From Acidobacteriota bacterium (GTDB lineage Bacteria; Acidobacteriota; Blastocatellia; Pyrinomonadales; Pyrinomonadaceae), in the NCBI GenBank assembly GCA_029781855.1, contig JAKOVX010000027.1, positions 26,406 to 90,405 of the forward strand: a stretch of DNA of 64,000 bases, read 5' to 3'. A program made the translations under genes and the position numbers. A model generated the notes under the pieces. The model was not told the origin of the DNA. It saw only the letters and a program-made list of their open reading frames with translations, and made no database searches. This document shows positions 34,318-43,365 of this stretch, piece after piece (positions within the stretch are counted from its first letter, which is position 1; every line of letters begins with the position of its first letter).

Positions 34318-36219
34318 TTAGTTCGGTCGCAAGAAGTTGTCGTACCAAAGCTGAAATACGAGTAGCGTCCACAACTGCTTGTGATGTGAAGCCCGTCCGG
34401 TCTCGTGCTCACGGATCAGGCGTTCGACGTACTCAGGCTCAAAAAGGCCCTGCGTTCTCAGGCTGTCAGGAGCTAGCAGGTCGTGCATTAGCGTATTCAG
34501 CCTGCCCTTGAGCCATTCGGCTACCGGGATCCCGAAACCTTTCTTCGGCCGGTTGAGAATTTCTTTAGGCAGCAGGCCCTCGACTGCTTTTTTCAGAATG
34601 AACTTGCCTTTCTTGCCGCTCAGCTTGTATTCAAGCGGTAGACTTGCCGCAAACTGGGCGACCCGCAGGTCAAGGAAAGGTGCTCGCGTCTCGAGGCTAA
34701 CTGCCATCGCGGCACGATCGACTTTGGTCAGTATGTCCTCGGCCATGTAGAAATTCATGTCGAGGAACTGCATCTGCTCGATCTCGTCCGAGGCATCGCA
34801 AAGTGAAAGCATTTCTCGCGGAGCCCGGTAAATGTCGCTATCGGTTGCCGTCAAGATCTCCGGCAGCAATAACTGCTCCTGCTCTTCCAACGCGAATGAG
34901 CCGAACCAAGAATGGTGTCGTTTAACCGTATCGAATCCGGCACCGCGGATAAATCGCTTCGCTTTGAAATCGAACGACATGTTCTTGGTCGATACCGGCA
35001 GGCTTCGAACCACAGGCTCGATGACGCCGGCGCGAAGAAACCGCGGGATCGTCATGTAGCCTTTCGTCACCTTGTGGGCAAAATACGTCGGGTAACCTGC
35101 AAAGATCTCGTCTCCGCCGTCACCGCCTAGTGCCACCGTAACGTGCTTGCGAACGAAGCTGGAAAGCAAGAACGTGGGTATCAGCGATCCGTCGGACATC
35201 GGTTCGTCGAGCCAAGTGCCTATTTCGCCGATCAGGTCTCCCGCGGTCGTCGCACTTAGCCTTTCCTCGTAATGCTCAGTGCTCAAGTGCTGCGCGACCA
35301 TCCGAGCATACTTCGATTCGTCGAATGAATCTTCCTCAAACCCGATAGAAAACGTTTTTACCCGCTCGGTGGCGTGCTGGACGGCAAAAGCCGCGACCGT
35401 CGACGAATCGATGCCGCCTGAGAGCAAAATACCGAGCGGAACGTCCGCAACGAGTCGCATACGAACGGCGTCGGAGAGTAGATCTCTGAGTTCGGCGGCG
35501 GAGTTTTCGAGCGATGGCTTGTGGCCGTTCTTGGCGAATGACTGGTTCCAATATCGTCGGATTTTGACCTCGCCATTTTCGACGGTAAGAATGTGGGCGG
35601 CCGGCAGCTTTGATATGCCCGTGTAAATAGATTTGGGTGCCGGAACGTAATCGTACGACAGGTATTGCCGAAGAGCGTCTAGGTCTAGTTCCGGTGAAAC
35701 GGACGGGTGAGCAAGGATCGCCTTCGGCTCGGAGGCGTAGATCAGCTTACCGTCGAAGACACCGTAATACAGCGGCTTTTCGCCAAAACGGTCGCGGGCA
35801 ATGACAAGTTTTTTCTTTCGAGTGTCCCAGAGCGAGAAGGCATACATCCCGTTGAGATGATCGACAAGTTCTTCGCCGTATTCTTCGTAAAGGTGCGGCA
35901 GTATCTCGGTGTCGGATCTTGTCTTAAATGTGTGTCCACGCTTTTCGAGGTCGGCCCGAACCTCGCGGTAGTTGTAGAGCTCGCCGTTCATCATCACGAC
36001 AGTGCTCCTGTCCTCGCTGAAAACCGGCTGATCACCGGTTTCGAGGTCGATCACCGACAGCCGCCGCATTCCTAGTGCGACCGCGTCATCCATCCAAATA
36101 CCCTCAGAATTCGGCCCGCGGTGCACGATCCGCTCGCACATTCCGTGAAGAGTGGCTTCGTTTTGTTCGTTTGGACTTCTAGATGATTTCAGGTTGATCC
36201 AACCTGTGATTCCGCACAT
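34318..36219 (-). CDS. asnB: Asparagine synthase (glutamine-hydrolysing), AsnB/AsnH family
   Basis: A 633-residue protein. Starting at the ATG 36219 gives MCGITGWIN, so the catalytic cysteine is residue 2 as required for the glutaminase domain; an upstream in-frame start would bury it. Glutaminase: HRGPNSEGIW, MNGELYNYREVR and SDTEILPHLYEEYG. Synthetase: PPi loop LLSGGIDSSTVAAF, LGGDGGDEIFAGYP and LRVAQFAASLPLEYKLSGKK. Such exosortase/PEP-CTERM-type and capsule-associated AsnB proteins often amidate sugars or peptides in glycan clusters. First-to-last order in this operon is methyltransferase, HEGRH protein, methyltransferase, GT2, AsnB. Confidence 0.9.
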   Translation of the reverse strand: MCGITGWINLKSSRSPNEQNEATLHGMCERIVHRGPNSEGIWMDDAVALGMRRLSVIDLETGDQPVFSEDRSTVVMMNGELYNYREVRADLEKRGHTFKTRSDTEILPHLYEEYGEELVDHLNGMYAFSLWDTRKKKLVIARDRFGEKPLYYGVFDGKLIYASEPKAILAHPSVSPELDLDALRQYLSYDYVPAPKSIYTGISKLPAAHILTVENGEVKIRRYWNQSFAKNGHKPSLENSAAELRDLLSDAVRMRLVADVPLGILLSGGIDSSTVAAFAVQHATERVKTFSIGFEEDSFDESKYARMVAQHLSTEHYEERLSATTAGDLIGEIGTWLDEPMSDGSLIPTFLLSSFVRKHVTVALGGDGGDEIFAGYPTYFAHKVTKGYMTIPRFLRAGVIEPVVRSLPVSTKNMSFDFKAKRFIRGAGFDTVKRHHSWFGSFALEEQEQLLLPEILTATDSDIYRAPREMLSLCDASDEIEQMQFLDMNFYMAEDILTKVDRAAMAVSLETRAPFLDLRVAQFAASLPLEYKLSGKKGKFILKKAVEGLLPKEILNRPKKGFGIPVAEWLKGRLNTLMHDLLAPDSLRTQGLFEPEYVERLIREHETGRASHHKQLWTLLVFQLWYDNFLRPN

Positions 36220-36253
36220 AAAATGGAGTGCGGACACGAGCGTCCGCGTTCAG

Positions 36254-37225
36254 CTACTCAAATCCGATCTTTTCCCGCACCGCATAAATCGCCTTGTCCT
36301 GCGACTCGTGATAGGTTCGCACGAGCAATTCGGCCAGAAGGCCCATTAGGAAGAACTGTACAGATATCGCGAGCATTACGACGGTGATGATCGGCAGCGG
36401 AGTAAGGATAAATGACGTTCCGTAAGCCAATTTCAGCACGACGGCCCAGACGCCCGCGATCATCGAAATGGCAAAGGCGATCATTCCGAACCCGCCAAAA
36501 ACATAAAGCGGTTTGGTGTGATACTCTGCCATGAATTTTATGGTGATCAGGTCGAAAACGACCTTGACCGTCCGTGAAATTCCGTATTTTGACTTGCCCA
36601 TCGTCCGGGCGTGATGATCTACAGGAATTTCCGTTACCCGAGCTCCGGCCCAAGACGCATATATCGGGATAAAACGGTGCATCTCGCCATAAAGCCGCAC
36701 GTCCTGGATGACATCGCGGCGATATGCTTTGAGCGAACAGCCGTAATCGTGCAGCGGAACATCTCCGATCCAGGAGATGATCTTATTCGCGATCTGTGAC
36801 GGTATCTTTCGGGAAATGAGTTTGTCCTGACGGTTCTTACGCCAACCGGAAACGACGTCGTAGCCTTCGTTAAGCTTATCAAGAAGGCGTTTTATGTCAG
36901 CTGGATCGTTCTGTAGATCCGCATCCATCGGTATCAGGATGTCGCCCTTTGCTGCATCGATTCCGGCCGACATCGCTGCGGTCTGGCCATAATTCCGGCG
37001 CAGGGAAATCACGCGAACGCGGTCGTCAGATGCTGCGATCTCGCGTAGGATCGACAAACTTTTATCGGTCGAGCCATCGTCGACGTAGATCACTTCTGCC
37101 GATTTTCCAAGAGTGTCCAGAGCCGCGGCGATTTTGGCGTGCATCGGGCGCAAATTGTCTTCCTCGTCGAGAACGGGGAGGAACAACGAAAGTTCCGGAT
37201 CTTGTTTTGCTTCTTGCTTCTTCAT
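36254..37225 (-). CDS. GT2 glycosyltransferase with two C-terminal membrane helices (DPM1/GtrB-like)
   Basis: A 323-residue membrane enzyme that would move a sugar from its nucleotide to undecaprenyl phosphate. GT-A domain: SLFLPVLDEEDNLRPMHAKI, VIYVDDGSTDKSL, SLRRNYGQTAAMSAGIDAA, the D-x-D metal site MDADLQNDPADI, HDYGCSLKAYRR. The last 90 residues have two hydrophobic segments (about 238-262 and 270-300) like GtrB/ArnC-type proteins. It sits between the asparagine synthetase and the methyltransferases and suggests lipid-linked sugar work for the operon. Confidence 0.9.
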   Translation of the reverse strand: MKKQEAKQDPELSLFLPVLDEEDNLRPMHAKIAAALDTLGKSAEVIYVDDGSTDKSLSILREIAASDDRVRVISLRRNYGQTAAMSAGIDAAKGDILIPMDADLQNDPADIKRLLDKLNEGYDVVSGWRKNRQDKLISRKIPSQIANKIISWIGDVPLHDYGCSLKAYRRDVIQDVRLYGEMHRFIPIYASWAGARVTEIPVDHHARTMGKSKYGISRTVKVVFDLITIKFMAEYHTKPLYVFGGFGMIAFAISMIAGVWAVVLKLAYGTSFILTPLPIITVVMLAISVQFFLMGLLAELLVRTYHESQDKAIYAVREKIGFE

Positions 37226-37296
37226 CTAACAGAACAGTTTACCCGCGAACGTCGCCAAACACACAAATCGCAGCAGAATTTCGCGGATTTCGCGAA

Positions 37297-38058
37297 CTAT
37301 GCCTTCTTCGCAACTACGACTATCGAAACACCGAACGGAAAATTGAAGTTCCGAAGCCAAAATCGTTCGGCCCCGAGGAGTCTGCCGAAAATGCCGTTGA
37401 GTGCCGACACGTTGATATTGTTTTCGGATTCAGGTTTGATACCGGTTAACTTCATCAGTACGCGGCCAGCAAGTATCGGGGCAAAAAACGTCCAGTTGGC
37501 GTAAGTCGCACGTTCGATCTCATAACCTGCAGATTTGAGACGATCTACGATCTGCTGCTTGGTGTAACGAATGCGGTGATTGGATATATCGTCCTGAACA
37601 CCCCACAACCACATGAATGCCGGCACAAAGATGAGAGAATACCCGCCGCTTTTGGTTACGCGGAACATCTCCTTGAGGCCAGCGATATCGTCGTCGAGAT
37701 GTTCGACCACATCGAGAGCTGTCGTAAGATCAAACGCTTCGTCCTCGTACGGCAATGCCTCGGCGAGTCCCTTCTGTACCCTAAGTCCTTTCTTTCTGCA
37801 AAACTCAAGTGCGTCATCGGAAACATCCACACCCTCGGCTCCGCCATATGCAGCCAGCATTTCGATATTGGCACCCGTACCGCAACCGACATCGAGAATA
37901 CGTAATTCGTGGTTTGGGGATCCTAACTTGACAGCGATGCCAGACAAGAAACTGTCGAGGATCGCGCGGCGGCCCACGAACCACCAATGCGAGCCTTCGA
38001 CCTCATCCATGATGGCGTAGGTATGTTGCTGCATCTCCTGCGGCAATACTGCGTTCAT
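37297..38058 (-). CDS. Class I SAM-dependent methyltransferase
   Basis: A 253-residue methyltransferase. YAIMDEVEGSHWWFVGRRAI is the head typical of polysaccharide-cluster methyltransferases. SAM-binding motif ILDVGCGTGANIEMLAAYG, acidic turn EGVDVSDDALEFCRKKGL, and FDLTTALDVVEHLDDDIAGL. A C-terminal membrane-like stretch (ANWTFFAPILAGRVLMKL) is unusual and fits work on a lipid-linked glycan. The ATG is at 38058; a TTG at 38067 would give a 4-nt overlap with the previous gene and is equally possible. Target unknown. Confidence 0.85.
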   Translation of the reverse strand: MNAVLPQEMQQHTYAIMDEVEGSHWWFVGRRAILDSFLSGIAVKLGSPNHELRILDVGCGTGANIEMLAAYGGAEGVDVSDDALEFCRKKGLRVQKGLAEALPYEDEAFDLTTALDVVEHLDDDIAGLKEMFRVTKSGGYSLIFVPAFMWLWGVQDDISNHRIRYTKQQIVDRLKSAGYEIERATYANWTFFAPILAGRVLMKLTGIKPESENNINVSALNGIFGRLLGAERFWLRNFNFPFGVSIVVVAKKA

Positions 38059-38063
38059 AATGT

Positions 38064-38708
38064 TCAAGCCACCCTGATCCCCATCATCTCACTCGCGAGC
38101 GAGCCTTGATTGCCATTTAGGTCGAGACCGTAGCTGTCATGCAACCTTTTCATGATGCCGTCGTCACTGACGCAACACTTCCCGTCCTCTGCGTGACCAA
38201 GGATCATCAATTGGAGGCCTTCGTCGATGTATTCGGGTGTGTCTACGCAGAGCATGTAGTCGCCCGCCGTCTTGTGCGCCTCCCATTCAAGCTCGTAGAG
38301 CGTCGGGTTGAATACGCCGATCGGATTTACATCCGCATTCGATAAGCTCTCAAGAGTCTGTGCGAAATCATACGCGTGGCGACCTTCGTGCACAAAAGTT
38401 CCCTCACAGCCGCGCTGGCCACCGGTATCAATTGTCTCATTTGCGATAGCAATATAGATCTCGCCAAGCGCCTCGCGCAAGCTAATGCGTTCTCGAGCTA
38501 GTTTTAGATTAGTAGCAATCGAATTGATCAAGCCCGTAATCCCGGATGCGTTGATCTCAGCCACCGGCTTGACACGTATTAGCATGTCGGACTCGATAAT
38601 CTCGTTCATGACGAGACGATGAAAATCGTTGCCTTTCGCAATTATCGTTGCAAACGCATCCTCGACCGATTGCCGGTATTTCCTGTCAATGCCCTTGTCG
38701 AATTTCAT
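38064..38708 (-). CDS. Unrecognised protein with HEGRH (HExxH) motif, possible zinc metallopeptidase
   Basis: A 214-residue soluble protein that matches no family I know. It carries TFVHEGRHAYDF with HEGRH at 107-111, followed 30 residues later by YELEWEAHK (E141 and E143), spacing that suits a gluzincin-like third ligand. No signal peptide or membrane helix is visible. The ATG at 38708 overlaps the preceding methyltransferase stop as ATGA, and it overlaps or abuts the next methyltransferase, so it belongs to the glycan operon. Peptidase activity is an inference from one motif. Confidence 0.6.
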   Translation of the reverse strand: MKFDKGIDRKYRQSVEDAFATIIAKGNDFHRLVMNEIIESDMLIRVKPVAEINASGITGLINSIATNLKLARERISLREALGEIYIAIANETIDTGGQRGCEGTFVHEGRHAYDFAQTLESLSNADVNPIGVFNPTLYELEWEAHKTAGDYMLCVDTPEYIDEGLQLMILGHAEDGKCCVSDDGIMKRLHDSYGLDLNGNQGSLASEMMGIRVA

Positions 38709-39697
38709 AGCTTTCCAAATCCACACCAGCTGTTTTCATTATGCCAGATGATCGATACGTCTTTGGCTTTGATCTCGTCCCACCAGTTTGCAAAATCTTC
38801 CTTTGAAATATAGAAGGCCGTCGGAGCGACCAGGTGGTCAAAAACGATGTTGTGCTGCTCTCGCCAGCCAAACGAGCCAAGATGATTCAGGTATTCGTTG
38901 TAAAAAAGCTTGCTCGCTATCGGCTTTGAAAGCGCGTTAAGCGGACGATACAAAAGTTTTGTTGATAGGAAAACGCCGAGTGTCGGGAGCTTCGACAGTT
39001 GATACAGCATCGGCTGGCTGATCTGCGACGTGAAGCCAGTTCGCACGGGGTCGACGTAGTTCGTTATCCACTCATTGTTTTCCGCACCGTAGACCCAGGC
39101 GGAGATATAGCCACCCTTTTTGATCTTGCCGGCAAGTGAAGCGAACGCTCTTTTGGGGTCCGGTGTATGGTGCAAGACGCCGACGCTGAATGCGTAATCG
39201 AAGGACCGCTTTAGCGGCAGCTTGAAAATATCGCACTGAACTATGTGGGCGTTCGGAAGTTCACGAGTTAATCGGTAGGCCGACTCGACGCCGTCACCAA
39301 GGTCGATTCCGACAACGTCAGCCGCACCCCATTCGGCGGCGAGTTTGGTATGACGTCCCTTGCCACAACCGCCCTCAAGGACGACCTTATTCCTAAAAAA
39401 TTCTTTTTCAACTGGCTGCAGCCAGCCGAGGAATTGTTCGTTGTATTTCGGATCTTCCTGGGTAAAATTGGTCCACTGCCAGCCAAAATTCTCGGCCGTC
39501 GCTGCCTTGTCTTCTTCGACCTTCGCGAGATCCACGAAACGCGGAATGCCACGAACTACCTTATATTCGCGGTCGCACTTCTTGCATGTCAGGACGCCCT
39601 CGACTATCTCTTTGTCGTCGTATTTACTCGCGTACGCCAGCAGAATGTCGCCGCCGCATGTCGGACAAGCCAGTAGGTCTAGAAGTCTCTCTTTCAT
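38705..39697 (-). CDS. SAM-dependent methyltransferase with N-terminal zinc ribbon (Trm112-like)
   Basis: A 330-residue protein. Residues about 1-55 are a Trm112p-like zinc ribbon (LLDLLACPTCGGDI, then LTCKKCDREYKVVRGIPRF). The methyltransferase core has VVLEGGCGKGRHTKLAAEWG, VVGIDLGDGVESAYRL and FDYAFSVGVLHHTPDPKRAF. This layout is common in polysaccharide and secondary-metabolite clusters. The C-terminal part (about 215-330) forms a lid. First gene of the five-gene operon that ends with asnB and pip; the next gene overlaps its stop. Confidence 0.85.
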   Translation of the reverse strand: MKERLLDLLACPTCGGDILLAYASKYDDKEIVEGVLTCKKCDREYKVVRGIPRFVDLAKVEEDKAATAENFGWQWTNFTQEDPKYNEQFLGWLQPVEKEFFRNKVVLEGGCGKGRHTKLAAEWGAADVVGIDLGDGVESAYRLTRELPNAHIVQCDIFKLPLKRSFDYAFSVGVLHHTPDPKRAFASLAGKIKKGGYISAWVYGAENNEWITNYVDPVRTGFTSQISQPMLYQLSKLPTLGVFLSTKLLYRPLNALSKPIASKLFYNEYLNHLGSFGWREQHNIVFDHLVAPTAFYISKEDFANWWDEIKAKDVSIIWHNENSWCGFGKL

Positions 39698-39765
39698 TAA
39701 TAATTAACGGACGCGAAATGACGTTCGCCCGATCACATTACATCACCGGATCGGCACGGTCTGGC

Positions 39766-40236
39766 TCATTTCCGTTCAATTTGCGCCTTGAATTGCTGAT
39801 ATTCTTTATCGGGGAACGACTGCCGCCAATTAAATTCGAACTCATCGGTCACGCGGTCAGCACTGAGTTGATCGAACGTCGCGGCAAACGCATCGCATAT
39901 CTCGCGGACTTTACCCTGATGCGAAAATACGAGTTCGCGCTCCGCAGAATCACGCTCGTCAGTCGGAAATTGGTAGATGTCGAGCGTCAGATCTTCTCCG
40001 TTTCGGATAAAACGAAAATCGAATTCCTCAGGGTCGCGATTCCATTTGAGGAGGTACTCTTTTTCGTCTGAATTTGTACCAGCAAGCTCCGTCAATATCC
40101 GCAGCAACTCAGGTAACGCCAACTCATGCGGGGCGTGGGCAGTAGTCGTATGAAATTCGGCATCGCCATCGTTAAAGCCAATCGACATCCATCCGCATTG
40201 AGGTGAGTTAAAACTGACTTCTAGTTTCTCCGACAT
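39766..40236 (-). CDS. Hypothetical acidic soluble protein
   Basis: A 156-residue protein that I do not recognise. It is acidic, with many D/E pairs and one strongly hydrophilic helix pattern at the end (FPDKEYQQFKAQIERK), and no signal peptide, membrane segment or cysteine cluster (one Cys near residue 14, one near 110). The start (MSEKLEVSFNSPQCGWM) is preceded by AGAAACT... with weak ribosome-binding match. It is divergent from thyA by about 45 nt and precedes the glycan operon on its strand by 68 nt, so it could be the first gene of that transcript. Confidence 0.55.
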   Translation of the reverse strand: MSEKLEVSFNSPQCGWMSIGFNDGDAEFHTTTAHAPHELALPELLRILTELAGTNSDEKEYLLKWNRDPEEFDFRFIRNGEDLTLDIYQFPTDERDSAERELVFSHQGKVREICDAFAATFDQLSADRVTDEFEFNWRQSFPDKEYQQFKAQIERK

Positions 40237-40281
40237 AAGCTAATTATGGTAACTTTTAGAGGAATAATCCACAAACGATAG

Positions 40282-41127
40282 ATGCGTCAATACCACGAAC
40301 TTTTAAGGCATATTTTGGACTCGGGTGTTCGGCATGAGGACCGGACCGGCGTCGGTACTATCTCGGCGTTTGGATATCAGACTCGGTTCAATTTACGGTA
40401 TGGGTTTCCGATCGTAACGACCAAACGCGTGCCTTTCCGATGGGTTGCAGAGGAGTTATTCTGGTTTCTGTCGGGATCAACCGATGAAAAGGAATTGAAT
40501 GCACGGGGTGTCGATATATGGGCGGAATGGGCAACCGCGGAGCAAACCGCAAAATTTGGCCGTGATGAAGGCGATCTCGGACCAGTTTATGGCTACTTGT
40601 GGCGTTCATTCGGCGGCGAATATCCGAACACGAATGGCGTCGATCAGATCGCACGGCTGGTCCGCGAGATCGAATCCAATCCCAATTCGCGGCGATTGTT
40701 GGTGAGCGGCTGGGACCCGCGTGTCTGCGACGACGTTGCCCTACCGCCGTGCCACACGCTGTTTCAATTTAAAGTCGAAAGCGGGAAGATCCTGCACTGC
40801 CAGCTCTATCAGCGCTCGGCCGACGCCTTTCTCGGGGTACCGTTCAACATTTCGAGCTATGCGCTGTTGACGCATCTTGTCGCACACGCCTGCGGACTCG
40901 AGCCGGGCGATTTCATACACACGTTCGGCGACCTGCATATCTACTCAAACCACCTGGATCAGGTTAACGAACTTCTCTCACGCGAGCCACTCGAGCTTCC
41001 GACATTGGAGTTTGTAAACGCTGATGAGTTGAAGGGGTTAGACGGTCTGATCAATTTCAAATTTGAGAACCTGAAACTGCAGAATTACCAATCTTACGGC
41101 AAGATCGCCGCGCCGGTCGCTATCTAA
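40282..41127 (+). CDS. thyA: Thymidylate synthase
   Basis: Makes dTMP from dUMP with methylene-tetrahydrofolate. The 281-residue protein has the usual landmarks: HEDRTGVGTISAFG (18-31, phosphate-binding arginine), WFLSGSTDEKELNARGVDIW, LPPCHTLFQFKV with the catalytic C157, QRSADAFLGVPFNISSYALL and FGDLHIYSNH. It is classical ThyA rather than flavin-dependent ThyX. Its stop is directly followed by the convergent OmpA-family gene (no space), so the two genes must share or lack a terminator. Confidence 0.97.
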   Translation: MRQYHELLRHILDSGVRHEDRTGVGTISAFGYQTRFNLRYGFPIVTTKRVPFRWVAEELFWFLSGSTDEKELNARGVDIWAEWATAEQTAKFGRDEGDLGPVYGYLWRSFGGEYPNTNGVDQIARLVREIESNPNSRRLLVSGWDPRVCDDVALPPCHTLFQFKVESGKILHCQLYQRSADAFLGVPFNISSYALLTHLVAHACGLEPGDFIHTFGDLHIYSNHLDQVNELLSREPLELPTLEFVNADELKGLDGLINFKFENLKLQNYQSYGKIAAPVAI

Positions 41128-42369
41128 TTATTTCTTAACTATCGAATACTCGATACGCCGGTTTCTGAACTTTCCGTCCTCGGTATCGTTTGAGGCGATC
41201 GGTTTTGTGGCCCCGTACCCCTTAGTTTGCAGGACGCTGTCAGAGACCCCGAATTTAACCAGAGCATTCTTGACGGCTTCGGCTCTTGCCTCGGAGAGAG
41301 TCTGGTTAGATGCCGGTTGGCCAACATTATCGGTATGACCGCCAACCTCTAGAACGATTCCCGCCGGAAGCTTTTTGATGAATGCTGCGCCCTTTTGAAG
41401 TGCGGCAAGCCTCACTGGCGGAATATCAGACTTTCCACTTTCGAAATTAATAATAAGAATATTGAGAGCTTTTACCAGGTCCTCAGCCGTGAAAGGGTCA
41501 GGAAGGGCGTCGAGGGCTGAGTTGTAGCAACGTTCGGCCTTGTCGTCTTCGCCGAGACGGATATTGCCGCAATCGTCCGTCGGTTTCGCCGCGATCGCAG
41601 TGCAGCGGGCGATGATCGGCTCGGGGTTGACGCCGTTGCCGCCGGTTACGCGTCGCTTTTCACAGGTAAATGTCGGGTGAACGATGCTGATCTCGCGTTC
41701 ACCGGCCTTGAGATTCTTTAACTTAAACGAGCCGTCTTGATCTGTCACCGCGAGAGGCGATCCGTCAACCTGTACTGTGCTCCCGATAGGAGCACCTTTC
41801 ACGGTGACCTCAAAAGACGTATCCCGGATAACAAAAAAGTAGACCACGGCCAGAACGACGACCGCGAAGAAAAACATCGTCATCAGCCCGGCACTGATCC
41901 AGAACCAGCTAGGCAGTCCGCCCTTTGCTTTCTCTTCCTGCTCAGCGGCGACCGCCTGTTCGACAGGCGTCGGCGGCAGATTTTCATATTTTGCCCTGTC
42001 GGCTTCAGGAAGACGAAAATACGGCGTCGTCTTGTCGTAAGTCTGTCCGGCAGTGCCAAAATCATCAGGTTTGGTGCCAAAATCAGCAGCGTTGACATTG
42101 ACGTTTGCCTCGGTCATGCCCCATTCAGGTGTCGACGGAGCTTTGCTGCCTGGGTAGAACGTTTTGTCGTAATCGCCCCCAGTGTCGATCGGTTTGATGT
42201 TGGTAACTGTTTTTCCCCACTCGTCCGGCGCAGGCTGTTTCGGATAGTTGTAGTTGGTCTTATCCCAATCAGAGGGCGGAGTCTCGCCTTCGGGCACACG
42301 GATATTCGGAGTCGTTTTTGTGAAATCGTCCGGTGGTGGTGGCGGCGGAAATTTGTTGTCTTCGCTCAC
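41128..42369 (-). CDS. OmpA-family protein with cytoplasmic repeat head and single membrane anchor
   Basis: A 413-residue protein. Residues 1-150 are proline-rich with eight spaced units of the form D/E-aromatic-x-x-T (DDFTKT, SDWDKT, DEWGKT, GDYDKT, PEWGMT, DDFGT, TYDKT). Residues 154-181 are one membrane helix. About 185-240 is a PEGA-like strand-rich domain (VTVKGAPIGSTVQVDGSP), and 300-413 is an OmpA C-terminal domain (GIVLEVGGHTDNVGQPAS, LSEARAEAVKNALVKFGV, GYGATKPIASND, RNRRIEYSI) that binds peptidoglycan. The GTG at 42369 has GGAGAAG upstream. The threonine motifs look like kinase or FHA-binding sites (inference). Confidence 0.85.
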   Translation of the reverse strand: MSEDNKFPPPPPPDDFTKTTPNIRVPEGETPPSDWDKTNYNYPKQPAPDEWGKTVTNIKPIDTGGDYDKTFYPGSKAPSTPEWGMTEANVNVNAADFGTKPDDFGTAGQTYDKTTPYFRLPEADRAKYENLPPTPVEQAVAAEQEEKAKGGLPSWFWISAGLMTMFFFAVVVLAVVYFFVIRDTSFEVTVKGAPIGSTVQVDGSPLAVTDQDGSFKLKNLKAGEREISIVHPTFTCEKRRVTGGNGVNPEPIIARCTAIAAKPTDDCGNIRLGEDDKAERCYNSALDALPDPFTAEDLVKALNILIINFESGKSDIPPVRLAALQKGAAFIKKLPAGIVLEVGGHTDNVGQPASNQTLSEARAEAVKNALVKFGVSDSVLQTKGYGATKPIASNDTEDGKFRNRRIEYSIVKK

Positions 42370-42462
42370 GAGAAAATCTTCTCCGATCTACAGCCCGCAT
42401 TATCGAGGTATTTCGATTTTAACACAAGCCGAAAACCTCCCAGCAAAAACCAGTAGTAATTG

Positions 42463-43365
42463 CTATTTGATGTTCGGAGGCTGGAAGGCCTTTGTCCGGA
42501 TCGAGACGCCGTCACTTAGAAGAAGCAACCTGCGGGCCTCGAACGAAGACGAATTTTCCGGCACATACGAGAGCAAATATCGATTCCGGCGAAGCTCGTC
42601 ACAGATCGCTTTCGCCGCGTCCTGGGCGTTGTCAAAACTGAATAATCGCCCGCCCGTATTTTCCGTTAGTTTCTCCAAAACTACGGGAGCCTTTGGCTGA
42701 TCCCGACGATATGCCCCGCCTGTGCGATCGGGGATCTGCAAGGCGTAAACCGTGATATTGTCCGCCTGCAGTTCGGCCATAATCTTGTCAAAGCTAACTT
42801 TACTGCCACGGTCCAACCCGTCACCAATGATAACGATGGCCGTTTTTCTGGTTCCCGGCATCAGCGGGAGCAAGACCTCGGTGGTTGCTGCGCTGAGAGC
42901 ATCAAACAGGTAAGGGTTGCCCTTTTTGCGAAACGTACCCAGCGACTCTTCCATCTTTTTGGCGTCGTCGGTCCATTCCTGGATTATTTCGGGCTTTTCA
43001 TCGTAGGCAATCGTAAACAGCTGGTCGCCCTCAAATATTTCGTAGGCAAACTCCATCGCGGCCTTTTTCAACGCCTCGACAGTGGTTGGCAGCGTTTGCG
43101 AATTATCGACAAGCAAGACGATCTTCGCGGGCGACGGATCGTAGCTGAAATTCTTGATCCTCTGTTCGACCCCATTTTCGTAGAGAAAAAGATCGGCAAC
43201 TTTGATCTGATCGGTTTTGTTATCTGACCTGAAAGCGGTGACCGTTAGCACCGAACCCTCAAGGTCGTTGCCTCGCGAACTGTGGCGGGACTGTCCGAAT
43301 GTCGACACGGCGCAGAGAACTACGAAAAGCGTCAAAACCTGAACTTTTACCGCGATTGATGTCAT
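42463..43365 (-). CDS. Secreted VWA-domain protein (acidobacterial VWFA-related type)
   Basis: A 300-residue exported protein. Signal peptide about residues 1-24 (VQVLTLFVVLCAVSTFGQ). The strand LTVTAFRSDNKTDQIKVADL and FLYENGVEQRIKNFSYDPSP precede a von Willebrand factor A domain with the MIDAS motif D-x-S-x-T reading VLLVDNSQTLPT, and the second metal segment KTAIVIIGDGLDRGSKV. This combination (a V-x-D-x-x-L-x-x-x-E-x-G start then VWA) is characteristic of the TIGR03436-type family common in Acidobacteria. The FmdB-like gene overlaps its start by ATGA. Ligand unknown. Confidence 0.82.
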   Translation of the reverse strand: MTSIAVKVQVLTLFVVLCAVSTFGQSRHSSRGNDLEGSVLTVTAFRSDNKTDQIKVADLFLYENGVEQRIKNFSYDPSPAKIVLLVDNSQTLPTTVEALKKAAMEFAYEIFEGDQLFTIAYDEKPEIIQEWTDDAKKMEESLGTFRKKGNPYLFDALSAATTEVLLPLMPGTRKTAIVIIGDGLDRGSKVSFDKIMAELQADNITVYALQIPDRTGGAYRRDQPKAPVVLEKLTENTGGRLFSFDNAQDAAKAICDELRRNRYLLSYVPENSSSFEARRLLLLSDGVSIRTKAFQPPNIK

